Below are positions 23,630-36,959 of a DNA stretch of 64,000 nucleotides, in pieces. This DNA comes from Rachycentron canadum (lineage: Eukaryota; Chordata; Actinopteri; Carangiformes; Rachycentridae). How positions within the stretch are numbered: the stretch's first letter is position 1; every line of letters starts with the position of its first letter. Both the position numbers and the translations under genes were made by a program. The notes beneath the pieces were generated by a model. That model was not told the DNA's origin, did no database searches, and saw only the letters and a program-made list of their open reading frames with translations. The DNA lies in the NCBI GenBank assembly GCA_038496675.1, contig CM076660.1, positions 1,801,029 through 1,865,028 of the forward strand, given 5' to 3'.

Positions 23630-23882
23630 TCATCCATCCATTATCTATACCGCTTATTCATGCAGGGGCATGGGCGGGCTGGAGCCAATCCCAGCTGACC
23701 GTGGGTGAGGGCAGGGTATATCCTGGACTGGTCGCCAGTCTCAATCACAATATATGGAGACATCGAACCAGTCACGCTCACACTCACACCCACAGGCAAT
23801 TTAGAGTCAGGCCCCGGGCCCAGGGTTTGAACCCAGAACCTTCTTGCTATGAGGCAACAGTGCTAAACATGGCCACCCCCAT
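23630..23882 (+). repeat. Teleost interspersed repeat G
   Basis: It starts CATCCATCCATTATCTATACCGCTTATTC, then GGCTGGAGCCAATCCCAGCTGACCG, TCGCCAGTCTCAATCACA and CACAGGCAATTTAGAGTCA. It ends GAACCCAGAACCTTCTTGC and GAGGCAACAGTGCTAAAC. This order is familiar from many fish genomes. An internal part is deleted after TTTAGAGTCA. The 117-codon open frame across it is not a gene. Confidence 0.75.
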
Positions 23883-26800
23883 CTGGGATCAGTATAAAGT
23901 TAGAATGTCCCACTCTGTATATGAATCATGATCAGATGGTCATTAACCTTTCTGAGCACATTCGTGCTCCCCAGTGAATGAGTCGCATTGATAAAAAAAT
24001 GACTCTGTATCCTATAGAGCCACCCTCAGGAAACTGGTAAAGCTCTTTTCTAAGAGCCCTGCCACTGGCAAACAGGAGTAGTCACCATTATGTTGTCTGT
24101 GTAAATGCTATGGGTTGAAAACAACATTACAGCCTCTAAACATTAGCATTCAGCAACAGTTCATATAATTTTCCATTATTCACCTACATATAATACAGCG
24201 GATATTTCCCTCAAAAGGACAAATTATATAAATGAAGAAGAGATTGAGACTTTTGATCGGGGGCCTCTGAGTAGTCTCTTCATGCCGTGGAGTGATATCT
24301 GCTAAATTAGGCCAATCTGTAGAAGAAAGCAGCGCTATTCTTCACCCCAACTGCACGGGGCGGGTGGAGTCGAGATGGATGTTGAAGCCCGGGTTTCTGA
24401 GATCTCACAGAAGTGCTCACTTGAAAGCCAGGGAGCTGAAAAGGAAACACTTTTCTTTCTGCACCCTTGAGATGGCCTATCATTTAAATTCCATTTCATC
24501 TTGTTTAAGTCACATCTCAGGGCATGTGGTGTACTCAATCCTAAATTTGAGTCATTTATCTAAATGCCTGTGGGGCTCTGTGATAGAACGATGACAACTA
24601 AAGAAACATCCACCATCTCACCTAGTTATTTATCGTCGCTCTGTGGCGTTCACTGCGATCCGGGAGGTATTTTCGTGAACAAGTGGTATAATTTACTGTC
24701 TATGAAACCTGCCTCATCCACTTCTACTTCAGTTGGTAATTTCCTAAATTTCCCATAGTGCCCTTCAATAATCCCTTCACGTTTCGTATGCAAAGCTTTC
24801 AGCAACATATGTAGCGAAATAAATCAAAGGTAGATGGAAAGAAAGGTTGATGATGCTGGTGTTTTTTTTTTTCAGTTTTTTTCAGGTTTCTGTCGAATCA
24901 TACCGCCCCTGATCTGGCCTCCTTACTCGTCCTTACTCGTCCTTCCAGTCTAGCTTTGAATTCCAGTTTGGATGACTTATACTATTTTATTGATCGGCTG
25001 AATCCCCTTAGTGACAGTCTCGCTAACCCAGGCAACCCCCGGGCTGATTACGATCAATCCGTGCGTTAATTTTCTCAAACCAAGCTCACCCCCCCCCCAC
25101 CGCCTCTCCACAAACATCGACTTTCTTGCTGGGCCCAAATCCTCGTTTCCAACCTCTCATCCAGCCAGTGAAGGTAATTATTCATTTCATATCAAGTCCT
25201 CAAAGCGCAGAGGTGCTCATTCCTCCAACAATGGAATCAATCGGAGGTAGGAAAAAAAAAAAAAAAAAAAGAAAGAGTTGAGTAACATACGGTAATTCAT
25301 TCTTTCAAAAAGGCCATCGGAGACGATCTATAATGAAAGGGTCAGAGAAAAACCCACAAAAAAAAGCACATTGTCTTCATTTCAATTTCATTTCATTGGG
25401 CATAGAAGGTACTGAAAGCCAAATGTTCAGGCAATCAGAGCTGCAGTATGTACTTTTGTATTATTGCTATCTGACACCCAGGTAGAAACAAAACTAAAGA
25501 CTAAAGCCCAACTGGAATGAAAGCAGAACAAACAGATTTAAGATTGTTTTGTTTGTAAAGCCACACTGGTATTAAGGAAATTATACAAAGAAAATCAACT
25601 CGGTTTATCTCCTTGGAAGCATCAATTTTCGCAGTCAGTGTAATGGGAATCGAGCTATTAATATCAACCTCAAGTTATCTTGGAGTTTTGTTTGAGTCAG
25701 GTATAACTATATTCACGTATTTAGGACAGTGATCTTTTCATCTCTGAAGCAAACTTGATAGAAAATGGAGGCCGAAATTAGAATTAGAAGATCATTTTGA
25801 ATTGGAATCATATGAGAATAATATAAAATGAAAAAGATGACTGATTTAAAATGCTAATAATTTGTAAACCAACATGGGAAACTGATACAAAGGTGTAGGA
25901 AGAACCAGGAACCGGAAGAAGAGACATATATCTGATATAGCAGCTGTGAGCAGAGAGGGGAGTATCCATAATGGATAAGGTCCATGAATATAGCCTATTA
26001 ATTCAGTGCAGCTATTTCCATTCGATCTGTTTATGTCTTTTGTACAGTTGCAGGAAGTTAACGCAAATCTCGAAAATAGATTGTATGGAAATCCAGCCAT
26101 TAGTTTTCTAGAAATCTTCTCATGGATTAAAGCGTTGGTCAATGAGAAACGTTGGTTTGACAGTGGTGATAAATGAAAGGTCAAAAGTATTCAAATTAAT
26201 CTTCTTGGGACCATAAATATCGTTTTAACAAGACTACGTTGGTTTTTTCATCTGACGTCGGTGAGCTATACCGACATCAGATGAAAAGCTGCCTGGTGCA
26301 CGCAAACACATTGTCCCAGTGCAGATTGGATGGTGGGTGGCACCAGCTGAACATGAAGACCTGGGAGAAAGAACAATCACACCCTGCAATTTCAGATGGA
26401 TTTTGGCAAGGATGAAGTGACCATTTCATCTGCCATAACGGCTTTGTTATATTGTTTTCTCCTTAAATTAAACGCAGCTGCAGAAAAAAAAAAAAAAAAA
26501 ACACATTCACTCTGTTGGGTTTGTTCAGAAACCCATTCACAGCAGATGCCTTTGAGCAGAGGGTTTTCAAAAAAACTCATCGTCTGGGCTCTAATCCAAG
26601 GGATATCTCCACGAGGGAAAACCAGTGTCTGTAAATAAAAAAGCTTCCCTCCAACAAACACACATCCCCGCCTCTGAACGTCGGTCCTGGATGATCTCAC
26701 ACATATACCCAATCCATAACACATGAGAAAATGATGATCGATGTCGATGTCTAATGATTTTTCTTACTATTCTATTGTTTCCTTTCTATAGATGAAGGTT

Positions 26801-27770
26801 GGACAAATCACTCTAAATCCTTACGGGCTCTCTTTTTCTAATCACACAGTAAATGATAAAAGTGGCCTTAATTTTCTCCAGACATTTCATCAGACCTTCA
26901 TGGATAAGGTTTCAATGAGAGATCACCCCTGCATTAATGAAGTATTGCTCTTAATCGCTTGATTTCTTCCTGGAGGAGTTTCTTTTTTTTTTTTTTTTAA
27001 AGTCTGGAGCTGTTGGAATTAAAGCTGCATGAATAACCGACAGATACAGAGCAACATATGTTTGAAGTGATTTGACAAATGCATGTGCAGCTTTCACTAC
27101 CCTTTTTCTACGGAAGTTTAAATTTGGGTTACTTCACAGACATAACGAGAAACATATTATTATTTTCTTGCTAATAATGGAAACTAGTGGTGCATCACGG
27201 GATATTATCAAGGTTACGGTGTCAGGGAGCAATGCACCATCTCACCTGGTGGTCCTCACAGTTCAGAAGGTTTAAGACCGGATCTGTAAAGGGATCACTT
27301 TACCAGATAATCTTGGCCAAACATTGGTCTGAATAAGGTGCATGAGCAGATTGTGGGGATCAGAGTTAAATCGGGCTGAAACTCCAGTAGTGTGAGCAAA
27401 GCATAAAGGATATTTGTGGCTCTTTAGATGCCAAAACTTCAGCTAGTTACCAACTACTTTGTTTGGTGAGAGTGTTGAGACCCATCCGTTAACGCATGCA
27501 TGTTTAAAACTAACATGATGAGCTAAAAGCGACTAAAAAGCTCAGCAATATGGCAGAAGTGGGTCATAATTTTGAAGTTGCCCAAACGGAGCCGAAGTCA
27601 TTACCAACACATGTGGAGCCCACTTGGAAATGCTGCCTGTATGTTTGAGCCCTCAGACGTTATACTGTAAACATGACCTGCTTGGTTACGTGTCATCCAG
27701 CCCATAAAACTTCATTAATCCTTCATCGAGCAATTTCCATTGCAGACAGTAAATCAAACACTAAAGAAAT

Positions 27771-27779
27771 ACACACACG

Positions 27780-27825
<46 letters not shown>
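27771..27825 (+). repeat. (CA)n microsatellite
   Basis: A 43-bp pure tract with a short interrupted lead (ACACACACGTATACAC). Confidence 0.95.
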
Positions 27826-27829
<4 letters not shown>

Positions 27830-28847
27830 CCTTCAGAAACTTGGTCCACATTCAGTAGCATGAATGTGTCATATAAAGGGAAGCATGAAGAGTGAGAGTC
27901 CTTCTAATACGCCTGCCTCGGCTCCATTTACTGTCCCTCCAAAAAAAGCCATCTAACATGTCAGAGCAATTTTCTTCACTTGAAATTAGCTGCTTCTAAT
28001 TTTCTTCTAAAATTTTAATTCAGTTATTACAAGCACAGTAACGCCTCAAGTGCTGCCCCTAAGCTCTGTCTAGTTTATGGAAATGTATCCGCCAGATGCA
28101 CTTAAGCCTCATGCAAATGAATTTTAATTTGGTGGAAATTGGTTATGTTCATTAACGCGACATTACCCGAGCTAGAAATGGATTCTGACCATTTGTCTCC
28201 ACACACGCTGGCATTCGTTCAATTTGGCTGAAGGAGCATTCTGCAGAACGACGGGGTCGCTCCTCTTGACAATACTCGTGGGGCTCTATGTAGTCAGTCA
28301 CTACATTTACACCAAATGACTTTCTGCAAAAGACTTGGTGCAATTTTCCCCTCTTCCAGCTGCTCCAGTAATGGCCTGAAATCAGTCTCAGAAAGGAGAG
28401 AAACTGTGACGGATGAAAGTCAAATTTCCCCTGGGGAAAATATAACGCGAGAAGAACTTGTTTCTGGATGCATCTAATGCATCGTTGTAGAGACAACTGT
28501 GCACTTTGGAGAATGTGGTGATCCTAGGTGATGAAAAATAATTCACATATAGGTGCAAGTAGATGTATCTCATGACAGCCTGACAGCTTTTTAATAATCT
28601 GTCACGTCAAGGCTTTTCTTTCCATAAACTATAAGTGTTTACAAATACACAAACAGCTCGCAGCACAAGCTGTCTTCTGTTTTTACGCCCTGAAATATTA
28701 AATATTAGCAGTAGTCCTCATGAATTTAAGATGGATTCTCACATCAGTGTCGCTCCTCCAGAAGCTGTCGGCATGTTTGGTGAGTAAAGGGACTCAGCAG
28801 CCCAGCGAGACATCGTTACTGTAACCTGATTCAGAAGATGTGCGTGC

Positions 28848-28890
28848 ACTGTTCAAGTGTACTTGAGCAAGGCACTAACCCGGCAGCATT
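28848..28890 (+). mobile_element. possible SINE tail fragment
   Basis: CAAGTGTACTTGAGCAAGGCACTAACCC resembles the fish SINE body AAGTGTCCTTGGGCAAGGCACTGAACCC. It is a short fragment only. Confidence 0.4.
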
Positions 28891-29156
28891 ATTCATTTGT
28901 TGCTGTGTTACCGTGGAAATCAAAGGGTCGTAGTGTGTCTTCGGTGCACCTTCAAACCTCATCTCTCAGACACCATTTGTCTCGCACACCTGAGAGAATG
29001 TAACGTCAAAACACTTCAGCGAAACTGTGATTCTCAAGAGTGTAAATAAGTGTTGATGTCCTACACACAAATCTCCTCCACAGAGAATAAAATGACATCA
29101 TTATGACCATCATTAGGACCATCAGTAACGATCTAGATTAAGGACCCATTCGAATG

Positions 29157-29447
29157 AGAATCAAGTGTTTAACCTTGTTAACATGTCCATGTGGTAGTTT
29201 TTATATAATACAAGACATGAGCGAAATAATCAGTCAACATCGTGACTGAGTGTTTCCACCTTGAAACTGCACTGAACCAATGACAGTCTCATAAAAACAG
29301 ATTCAGACTGCCAGGGATTACGTCACAGACCTAGCACTGTGTCAGCCACTGCCGATTACAAACAATCAAACAGAGATAGTTAGCAGACTCTACTATATGT
29401 CTAGTATAGTCTCTGGTATTGGTCACTCCTCATCTGAGTCTGGGTCT
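29157..29447 (+). repeat. Element B, copy 2
   Basis: It runs from ATCAAGTGTTTAACCTTGTTAACATG through TATAATACAAGACATGAG and CACTGTGTCAGCCACTGCC to CTCATCTGAGTCTGGGTC. It is the most complete copy in forward orientation. Confidence 0.75.
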
Positions 29448-30603
29448 GACTGAGTATTAAACAAGTGGCTGAGTCTCCCATTCACATTCAATAGGCTGAT
29501 GATAGACTTGTGAAGGGTTGCTTGTTGAAGGGTAATGCACTAAAAAACATAACCTACACTGGATGATAACAACTCAGGTCTCGATGAAGGACCATTCTGA
29601 TTCTACAAAAGGCGGCAAAAACAGCAAACAAGCCCTGGCAAGAGTGCTGGCTTTGTTTTTTTTTTTTTTTTCTTTTTTAAACCTACCATATGTTCTATTC
29701 TATTTTTAATGTGTTTCCATGCCTCTGCAAAGCACTTTGAATTTCCAAGTGTCTGGTGTACTATATAAATAAACTCGCCTTGTCTCACCATATGGTATTT
29801 ATGCTAAATCAGTACCATCTAGGTCAAACTGTAACCCCAAACCTAACCTGTGTCATAGAAAGGAGGCAGAGAACAGTAGAAAAAACACACTGTCAGAATC
29901 TTGGTGCAGCCTATTTTTCGGATAGAATAAGATTTCCTTGCATCGCTCTAGTTTTGCCCATGAGAGGTGTTCTCCTGGAGCTAATCTAGTTTTGAGAACC
30001 CCACACTGAGGAACCGTGCAGCCCTGTCTTGTCAGTATCTAGGTTTAAGAATGGCTCCACATGACATTTAGCTGCGTTATGTCATGTATCACAGTATTGG
30101 AAGATGTTCATTATCCAAATCTCTGCTAGAAATTCCTCCAGCCTGCAGTGACGTTTGGTTTTCAGACTGACTGCACAGATGAAGCAGTAAGGGAACCTCA
30201 GAAAGATAAATGTGCGTATGTAAACTCCAAACATCTTCATTTGCTTAATGTTTAAATAGTGTTGATAAATGAAGTTCCTGAATGGTTGGGCTCAACCCAT
30301 AATTCAAAAAAAAAAAAAAAAAGCCTACAAGATGGAGCCACATCTGACGGATGGTTTCTTGGTTTTTCTGTAAAATATTTGTGCTGCATTTTTTTTTTTT
30401 TTTTTTTTTGTAAATCTCCAAATGCAACTATAATATACAAGATTATATGCATGATTGCCCTTTTGCATAGTGCTGCCTGCATTGGGCTTTTTAAGGTCAA
30501 GTGGAATTACCTGGAGGTAGATTATCCTCTCAACCTGTGCTGTAGTACGGCGTCTTCCCTCTGGAGCACCCATGATCAGGAAAATTGGTTTTCGCCCATG
30601 AAT

Positions 30604-30645
30604 TAGTGGGGTCCAAATGTCTGAGACCACTTGAATGGGAAAGTA
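30604..30645 (+). mobile_element. Tc1-like terminal repeat fragment
   Basis: AGTGGGGTCCAAATGTCTGAGACCACTTGAA matches the end of a fish Tc1-like element and is related to the fragment at 14735. The rest of the element is not recognisable. Confidence 0.55.
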
Positions 30646-31374
30646 GTCTTGAGACTGTGGGGTCTTGGTGTGATCCTTGTTCTTGAGGGAAGTTTAATGT
30701 TTGTATTGAGCCTTTTAAACTCATACAAAACAATCTCCAACACTCTTCACTCCATTCGAGTCGGCTGCATTAATTAATGTCTCTATGTGACTCCAGAGAA
30801 GCAGCTGCGGGGACATGAGTTTTTGGACGACCAGCTGAGGTGGAGGATAGAAGCTGAACACTGGAAGCATTTTGAGGAGACATTGTGGTTACCTGAATTG
30901 GTGGAACGTATCTTATTTGCATACTTGAATACACGTACAAACCCATTTAAATACAAGAAAGCATTTTCCAATTTCCATCTGCGCCTTTTCACGTCTCCCT
31001 CATGATCTTCAGCGGTGTCATACAAGGCTTTTTGTCCCAGGACATTGGCTGTTGTATATGTTCATCAGTTGTAAAACATCTTCTTAAAGAACTCACATTG
31101 TCACTGCTCCCATTGTTATTCTCATTTCAATTACCAACCAATAATTTTGGCTCAGAACTGGCAGAATTCTGTCACATCATTCAGTGGATGAAACCCGAGC
31201 TGAGGCCATTTCATAAAACTTCTTTTGTTGTTGATGCCAATGAGTTTTTCAAAATTCACATTGTGCACAAAAACAAGCTTCCTCATTCAGAAACTGTGGA
31301 TCAGGCCACGCCCGCCGGATAGAAATACCAGAAAATATCAAGCTGGTTAGAGGAGGAAACATCAGAGGAACCCA

Positions 31375-31740
31375 GTGTGACCCAGACTCAGATAAGGAGT
31401 CTGTTGTAGCAGAACAGTTAGCATAGTTAGCATAGCATAGCATATTTTATTTGTTTATTTTTTTATTTGTTTATGTCGTTTGCTAGCTTGTGACTAGCAG
31501 TGGCTGACACAGTGTCAGTGGCTGTGCTAATGCTAATTCTGGCTCTGTGTACTGACAAAGTTTCAGGTTTATTAAGTAGATGGGATTGTTTCCTTATGTT
31601 ATATGACATATAAATCCTTGTTTGTTATTGATCCACTATAGCTCAAGGGTTGAAATAATTTGTTATTTTACTCTTGATATGTCTTGTATTATATTAAATA
31701 AACCCATATGGACATATTAGCAAGGTTAAAAACTAGATTT
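31375..31740 (-). repeat. Element B, copy 3, reverse orientation
   Basis: The plus strand shows GACCCAGACTCAGATAAGGA, GCAGTGGCTGACACAGTGTCAG and ATATTAGCAAGGTTAAAAAC, the reverse of copy 2 in the same order. A GTTAGCATA tandem tract lies near 31415-31444. Confidence 0.75.
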
Positions 31741-33788
31741 GTATTCAAGAGGCTCTTTAAGACCTGTAGAGCAAACAGGAATATTGCAAATAAATTGAGC
31801 TTTATTTGAAATATTCCTTTGAGAAATACTGTGAATTAAGGACATTCACATTCTTTCAGTGACTGAAATGTATAAAAATGTGACGCGAGAACTTTGTATC
31901 CCACTTTCCGTCTACAGATAGATTGTGCAGAAGTCTATAAAATCTTTAAATCCAGTGTAAAGCAGATGCTGATCGTTTCAGACTGACAGGCATTGACAGG
32001 AAGATGTATTTCACTGGTTTGTTATCTCCATTCAACTGAGTGTAATCTGCTATTAGTTATTGGTTCTTGCTTGTTGAATGAAAAACTTCTCTGTCTAGTC
32101 TATGTTCATGTTGATTGTACTGTGAACTCAGTGATTTGTCCCAAAAAGCATATATCAGATGATTGCTGGCTTTTTATCCTGTAAGGGACAAGATGCTTTC
32201 AAACATGGATCTCTAGAATTTAAAAGAAAAAAAAAAAAAGAGTTATGTGTCTTCTCCCTTCTCTGCAGAATAAAAAATATATAAACAAATGGGCTCCTTA
32301 AAATGAAAATATAAATCAGATCAGAAAATAACAAGGACAGCCACATCACCCACACCTCAAGGAACAAGATTGGAGCCTGAACTTTGGTGATAGTGGCTCC
32401 TTGGATGATGAAGAGTCACAACTCAGTCACATTAACTCTGGAGTTCTCTCCAGAGTTTTGTGTCCGTACTGTTCTGTTTACTGACATATTAAGTTCTCAA
32501 GGCTGACAAGCTTGCTAACAGTCAGTTGGGGCGAAGGTCGGGAGGTGATGTTTCGCTAAAGTTGGAAAACTCTTCCAAGATTTTTAAAAGTTATCACAAC
32601 TTCCCTTCCAGTTGTGCTCCTCCATCCCATAAACCCAACATCTCTCGCTTTCTCTTGACGGTTGAGTGGAACATAGTGCAGCACTCAAAGTGGGATTTGA
32701 GGCAGATGTTGCACCACTAGTGTTTTTGTGTATGTCCTTTGGAAGTCAGACATCTAAAGTTAGTTACCTGAGGATTTAACCTACAACTTTAAAATGTAAA
32801 AACAAGCAAAAAAAACAAATCTTCTGACACCCTGAGTGAACATTTGAGCTGTGTTACTCAAAGCCTTTGAGTCTTCACTTTTCTTGCTGTACTTCACTGA
32901 GCCTCATAAACATTAAACTTCCAAACAGTCCTTTAACATGCTGACTTCTTTAGTTAATCCAAAGGAAAAGATGGGCTCCCTTTTTGCAGGTGGGGCAGCC
33001 AAGTGGTTGTGACGTTTTTGAACTTGCAGTCCCACATTCAGAGTTGAGGAGTCTTCCTGTTGAGGTCACTGAGGGAGCTACATATTTTTTGGTAGTTTGA
33101 GGACTGTGGGTTTGATCCCTCCTGAGGAATCATAAGCAATAAACATGTCTTTGTTTAAATAGAGAAATAGAGAGTAAGAATTCTTAGAGTTTAAAGTTTT
33201 AGTTTGGTTTCAATCCTTATGAGCTTCAGTGAATTTGAAGTCCAACATCCAAAGTGAACATTTAGAAGCATAAGGAAATAGGGGTCAATTCTTCAAGGCT
33301 CAATGAATTTTAAAACCAACAAGATGCAGAGGCTGAGGGAGGATAGCAAATAAATCTGCCCAGATGTGGGCCACGTGCTTGTTTTATTTTCGCCCAGTGC
33401 CATGGCCCAAATCTGGCCCATATGAAGCATGATTGCCAAATTGCGGTTCCACGCGTGGATGATGACTACCCAGATGTGGTTGTATATGGACCAGGCTCAG
33501 GCCGAGGGCCAATGAATACGTCAGATCAGAAGTTTAATTTTACTGTCTAACCCCGCCCAAGTGCCCAAAGATATCTAAGCAGGGGGTTATGGTTGTGGTC
33601 ATGGAAAACCACGAGTAGCTAAAAGTTTGCAGCAGCATGGATGTGTAAGAAAAAAGCTATGTGTAATTGTATACTATCCTTACAAAACCCCTCTTGGCCA
33701 AAATTGAAAGAGCTAACAGTTTAAAAACCAATGCATGAAATCTGTTTTGAGATCTGAACCAAAAAAAAGACTGTTTTCAGACTGTAAT

Positions 33789-33811
33789 ACACACACACAC
33801 ACACACACACC
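33789..33811 (+). repeat. (CA)n microsatellite
   Basis: A pure tract of about 11 units. Confidence 0.95.
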
Positions 33812-34767
33812 TCAATACAGTACATGCATACTGTATCATGTTGACACTACCCATCCACTCACACTGATGATTATCTTGCATAAATAATAGACTGGAGCCG
33901 AACATAAACACAGCCTGCCAGTTTTGCTAAACTTGAAAAGAGGCTGCGAGTGAGGAGCGAGTGAATAAATAATAAATGAGGAGAGGCTTCTTGTTTTCTC
34001 AGCCTGGGATGTGTGGATGCTTCACATTCCAGCAGCTCTGGACCCAGAAACATGATATTTAAGCCGGGAAAGACACAAAGTGCTGTATCACGCAGGCGGA
34101 CAACATGGAAGAACATGAACATAACACACATCTGTTGATGCTGTTTTTCAAAACTCTCAAACTTCAAAGTCGATTTCAAAAGCCTGTTGAAATAAATTTG
34201 TGATTGATTTCATCTTTTTTTCCACATTTCTCTATACTGAGTTTCAAAGTTCTGATCTACAACAGACCCCTCGTGAGAAATCCACAGTGCAGTGAAATTC
34301 ATAGTGTAGTGAAACTCATAGTCCAGTGCCTAATAAATTTTGTGTTGTGTTTTTGTTTTTTCAAAATAAAACTGGCACACTTGTGCAGTGATCAAGCTGT
34401 GTAATCAACATTTGGACACGCCACACTTGTCAACCCGTCAGGTTGATGGAAGATCTTGATCATTGACACAGATTTAAACACATTTAAATCTGAAGCACAT
34501 TGATGAGACTTAAATCTGTGCAACCGTGTGTATAATACATTTTATATCTTTTATTTCACATGAAAAATGGTAGAAAAACAAAAGTGTATTTCTACGTTTG
34601 TTCAGTGTGAAATAAAAGCTGGATGTGTGTGGTGTGCGTATATGTGTGTGTGCCTAGCTGTGTAAAGGAGGAGAGGTCAGGTAGGTCGCAGACACATAGG
34701 ATTATCGAAGAAATATAATGCGCGTGTGTACACACACCAGGGGTAAAACAAAATATAAAGCAGTGTA

Positions 34768-35300
34768 AGGAAGGTGGCCAGGAGACATCTTTATCAGATA
34801 CCCGAACCAGCGAAAAGGGCTCCTTTCGGAGTGAAGGAGAAGCGGCCATATTCCAAGCACCTGCAGGATGTCCCAGGTCCTCATCCTACCGAGGAAACAG
34901 CCGCTTGTGTCCCTAATGTTGTTTTCTTTCGGTCACGACCCAAAGACTGGCAAATCTAGAGCTTTCCTTTTCAGCTCAACTCCCTCTTTACCGTGATGGT
35001 CTGGTTCAAGGTCCGCATTACTGCGCCGAGCTGTCTGTCAATCTCCTGCTCCGACTTACCACTCCTGACCCAGACCCCCGAGATACTTGAACTCAATCGC
35101 TGCTTGGGCCGGTAGCTCACCCCCCACCTTTGGCCTCAGACTTCACATATGCTGGTGTCGCTCTGATGAAGCCAACAGAACCACATCATCTGCGAAAAGC
35201 AGAGATGCACTCCCAATATTCCCAAAGGGGACACGCTCCTGACCTCAGCTGCGCCTTGAAATCCTGTGCATGAATATCACCATATACATGAAACAGTATA
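34768..35300 (-). mobile_element. LINE reverse-transcriptase remnant, reverse strand
   Basis: Read on the minus strand it contains the reverse-transcriptase active-site context FADDVVLLAS (about 35165-35205). After a deletion come IEFKYLGVWVRSG, then EQEIDRQLGAVMRTLNQTI, and finally HSERSPFRWFGYLIKMSPGH near 34790-34830. These are hallmark segments of the same type of fish LINE as at 4609-4996. Stops and deletions make it non-functional. Confidence 0.85.
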
Positions 35301-36189
35301 AAGATAGTATGAGAACCCTCCGGCCAATCAGGATCAAGCAGTGTGCATGATATTGTTAACCACCAACCATAGCCACATACCATATCAACATTCAAGCACT
35401 GAGATTAAACAAATCTCAGAGGCATTACACTCTCTCCAAAATAGATTTTTCTAATATTAAATAGCTGCATATAAATATCATTCATACAGGGGTCATAGGT
35501 CAAAGTCGTCCGGGATGGGGAAAGATGGAGTAGATTTCAGAGTGTTTTTAACAGTCACATTCCCATCGCTTTGCCTCTCAGGCCCCTGGTTACTGCTCTA
35601 TATGCGCATGCTGTAAATGTTTTATGTCAATCTGTGTAATCCACTTTACACTGTCATTAATTTAGCAGGGCCTCTCTTGTAAAAGAAATGATGAATCTCA
35701 AGAGACTTCCCGGTTAAATAAAGGTTAAATAGACAAAATAAATACGATCCCTGATCATTTGACCACCTGCTATCATGTGGGGAAAAGTGAGTCATATTTA
35801 CACCTGAACACAAAGACATAAGCTCATGTAGCCCATGAGATTTTCAGAGGGTTTGGCTCGTGAAGGTCACCGGGTGAGAGATTAATGCGAGATTCCTCCA
35901 CACGGCTTTTCCTCTGTCACAGCTTTTCTGGCTCATTGCACCAACCCCAGCCTCCACCCGCACAACATCACAGCTCAGAGGCCGTCTGACAGATGGCCGC
36001 CTTGTTGACTCCATTAAAGCCAGACAACAGCGAGAGTCCTGACGTAAGGTCACGGCACAATGGGTGGTGGCGGCGGCGGCGTTGGCGGCGGGCAGTTGGT
36101 GACCTTCTGCCGTGCACATCAACAGAGAGCTTGTCGTCTCCTATAATAACCACTCGAGGAGGTCAAACTGGATGAATATGGTATGTCTG

Positions 36190-36550
36190 GGATTTGAATT
36201 TCATCGTGTAGTTCAAAAAGCATCACGATGGCCAGAGGCGCCACGTTTGTTTTCGGGTTGTCTGTCCGTCTGTCCATCACAGTCTCGCCTTCAGGGATCT
36301 TCTTCAAATCTAGTACAAAAAATGTTGTGAAAAGAACATCTCAGTAACGTCTTGAAGGAACCTAACTTCAAATCCTCAATCAAATCAGCCCTTTAATCAA
36401 TCAAATCTTCAGTGTCACCTCACAGAACGTAGTTTTAGCTTCATTATTCCCTGATGTAACTCAAACTTAAACATTCACTTAGACTCAAGAACGAACTGAT
36501 TAGATTTTGATGGTCAAATGTGATGGTCACAAAACATTTGTAGCCATTAC
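36190..36550 (+). repeat. decayed interspersed repeat
   Basis: Phrases such as ATCTTCTTCAAATCTAGTAC, ATCTCAGTAACGTCTTGAAGGAA and AGACTCAAGAACGAACTGATTAGATTTTG with GTCAAATGTGATGGTCAC match a repeat that is frequent in fish. The type is unclear. Confidence 0.5.
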
Positions 36551-36959
36551 TCATCACACAGAAATTTATAATAAATAAAGTTGAATATGTTATATGACTC
36601 AAGGCGTCTGTCACAGAGCACACGCAATCCACATATTTCATACACATCTTATAAAAACACTTGTTTCCTGGCAGGTGAATATATTTATATACCATGTAAT
36701 TGTAATGTTTGGTTTATCAACGACTTAAGTTTTTGGGCAGCACTCAACAAAACTCCTTTTTTATCTCACAGAAACAGACACAGAGACCTATTTACGTGCT
36801 TTTATCTCCTCACACCTCAACAGCCTCCTCACCTGCCTCAACCAAAAGTCTATTTTATCGGCTCCAAGACTGAGCAGTGCTCAGCTTCCTGTCTTTAAAC
36901 TGGATCCTTAAATGACTAAATTAAACCGGTTTCGGCCTCCCCGTGGCGACTCCCAGTAC

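Larger units (their letters stand above)
20467..26240. other. intergenic, mostly unassigned
   Basis: It contains the possible hAT remnant, the DR4-like repeat and repeat G. Open frames on both strands at 22786-23142 have no recognisable domain. The rest, including 24280-26240, shows no gene. Some stretches have the even composition of conserved non-coding DNA, which cannot be tested here. Confidence 0.65.
26241..34767. other. intergenic, AT-rich
   Basis: Apart from the hairpin at 26245-26287, a CA microsatellite, two element B copies and a Tc1-like end, I see nothing to annotate. An octamer ATGCAAAT at 28111-28118 sits in an AT-rich stretch with homeodomain-like TTAAT sites. No exon is recognised. 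Confidence 0.65.

Noticed and set aside
36061..36100. GGCGGCGGCGGCG patch as a possible CpG island or promoter
   Set aside because: It is very short, the surrounding sequence is not GC-rich, and no exon follows.
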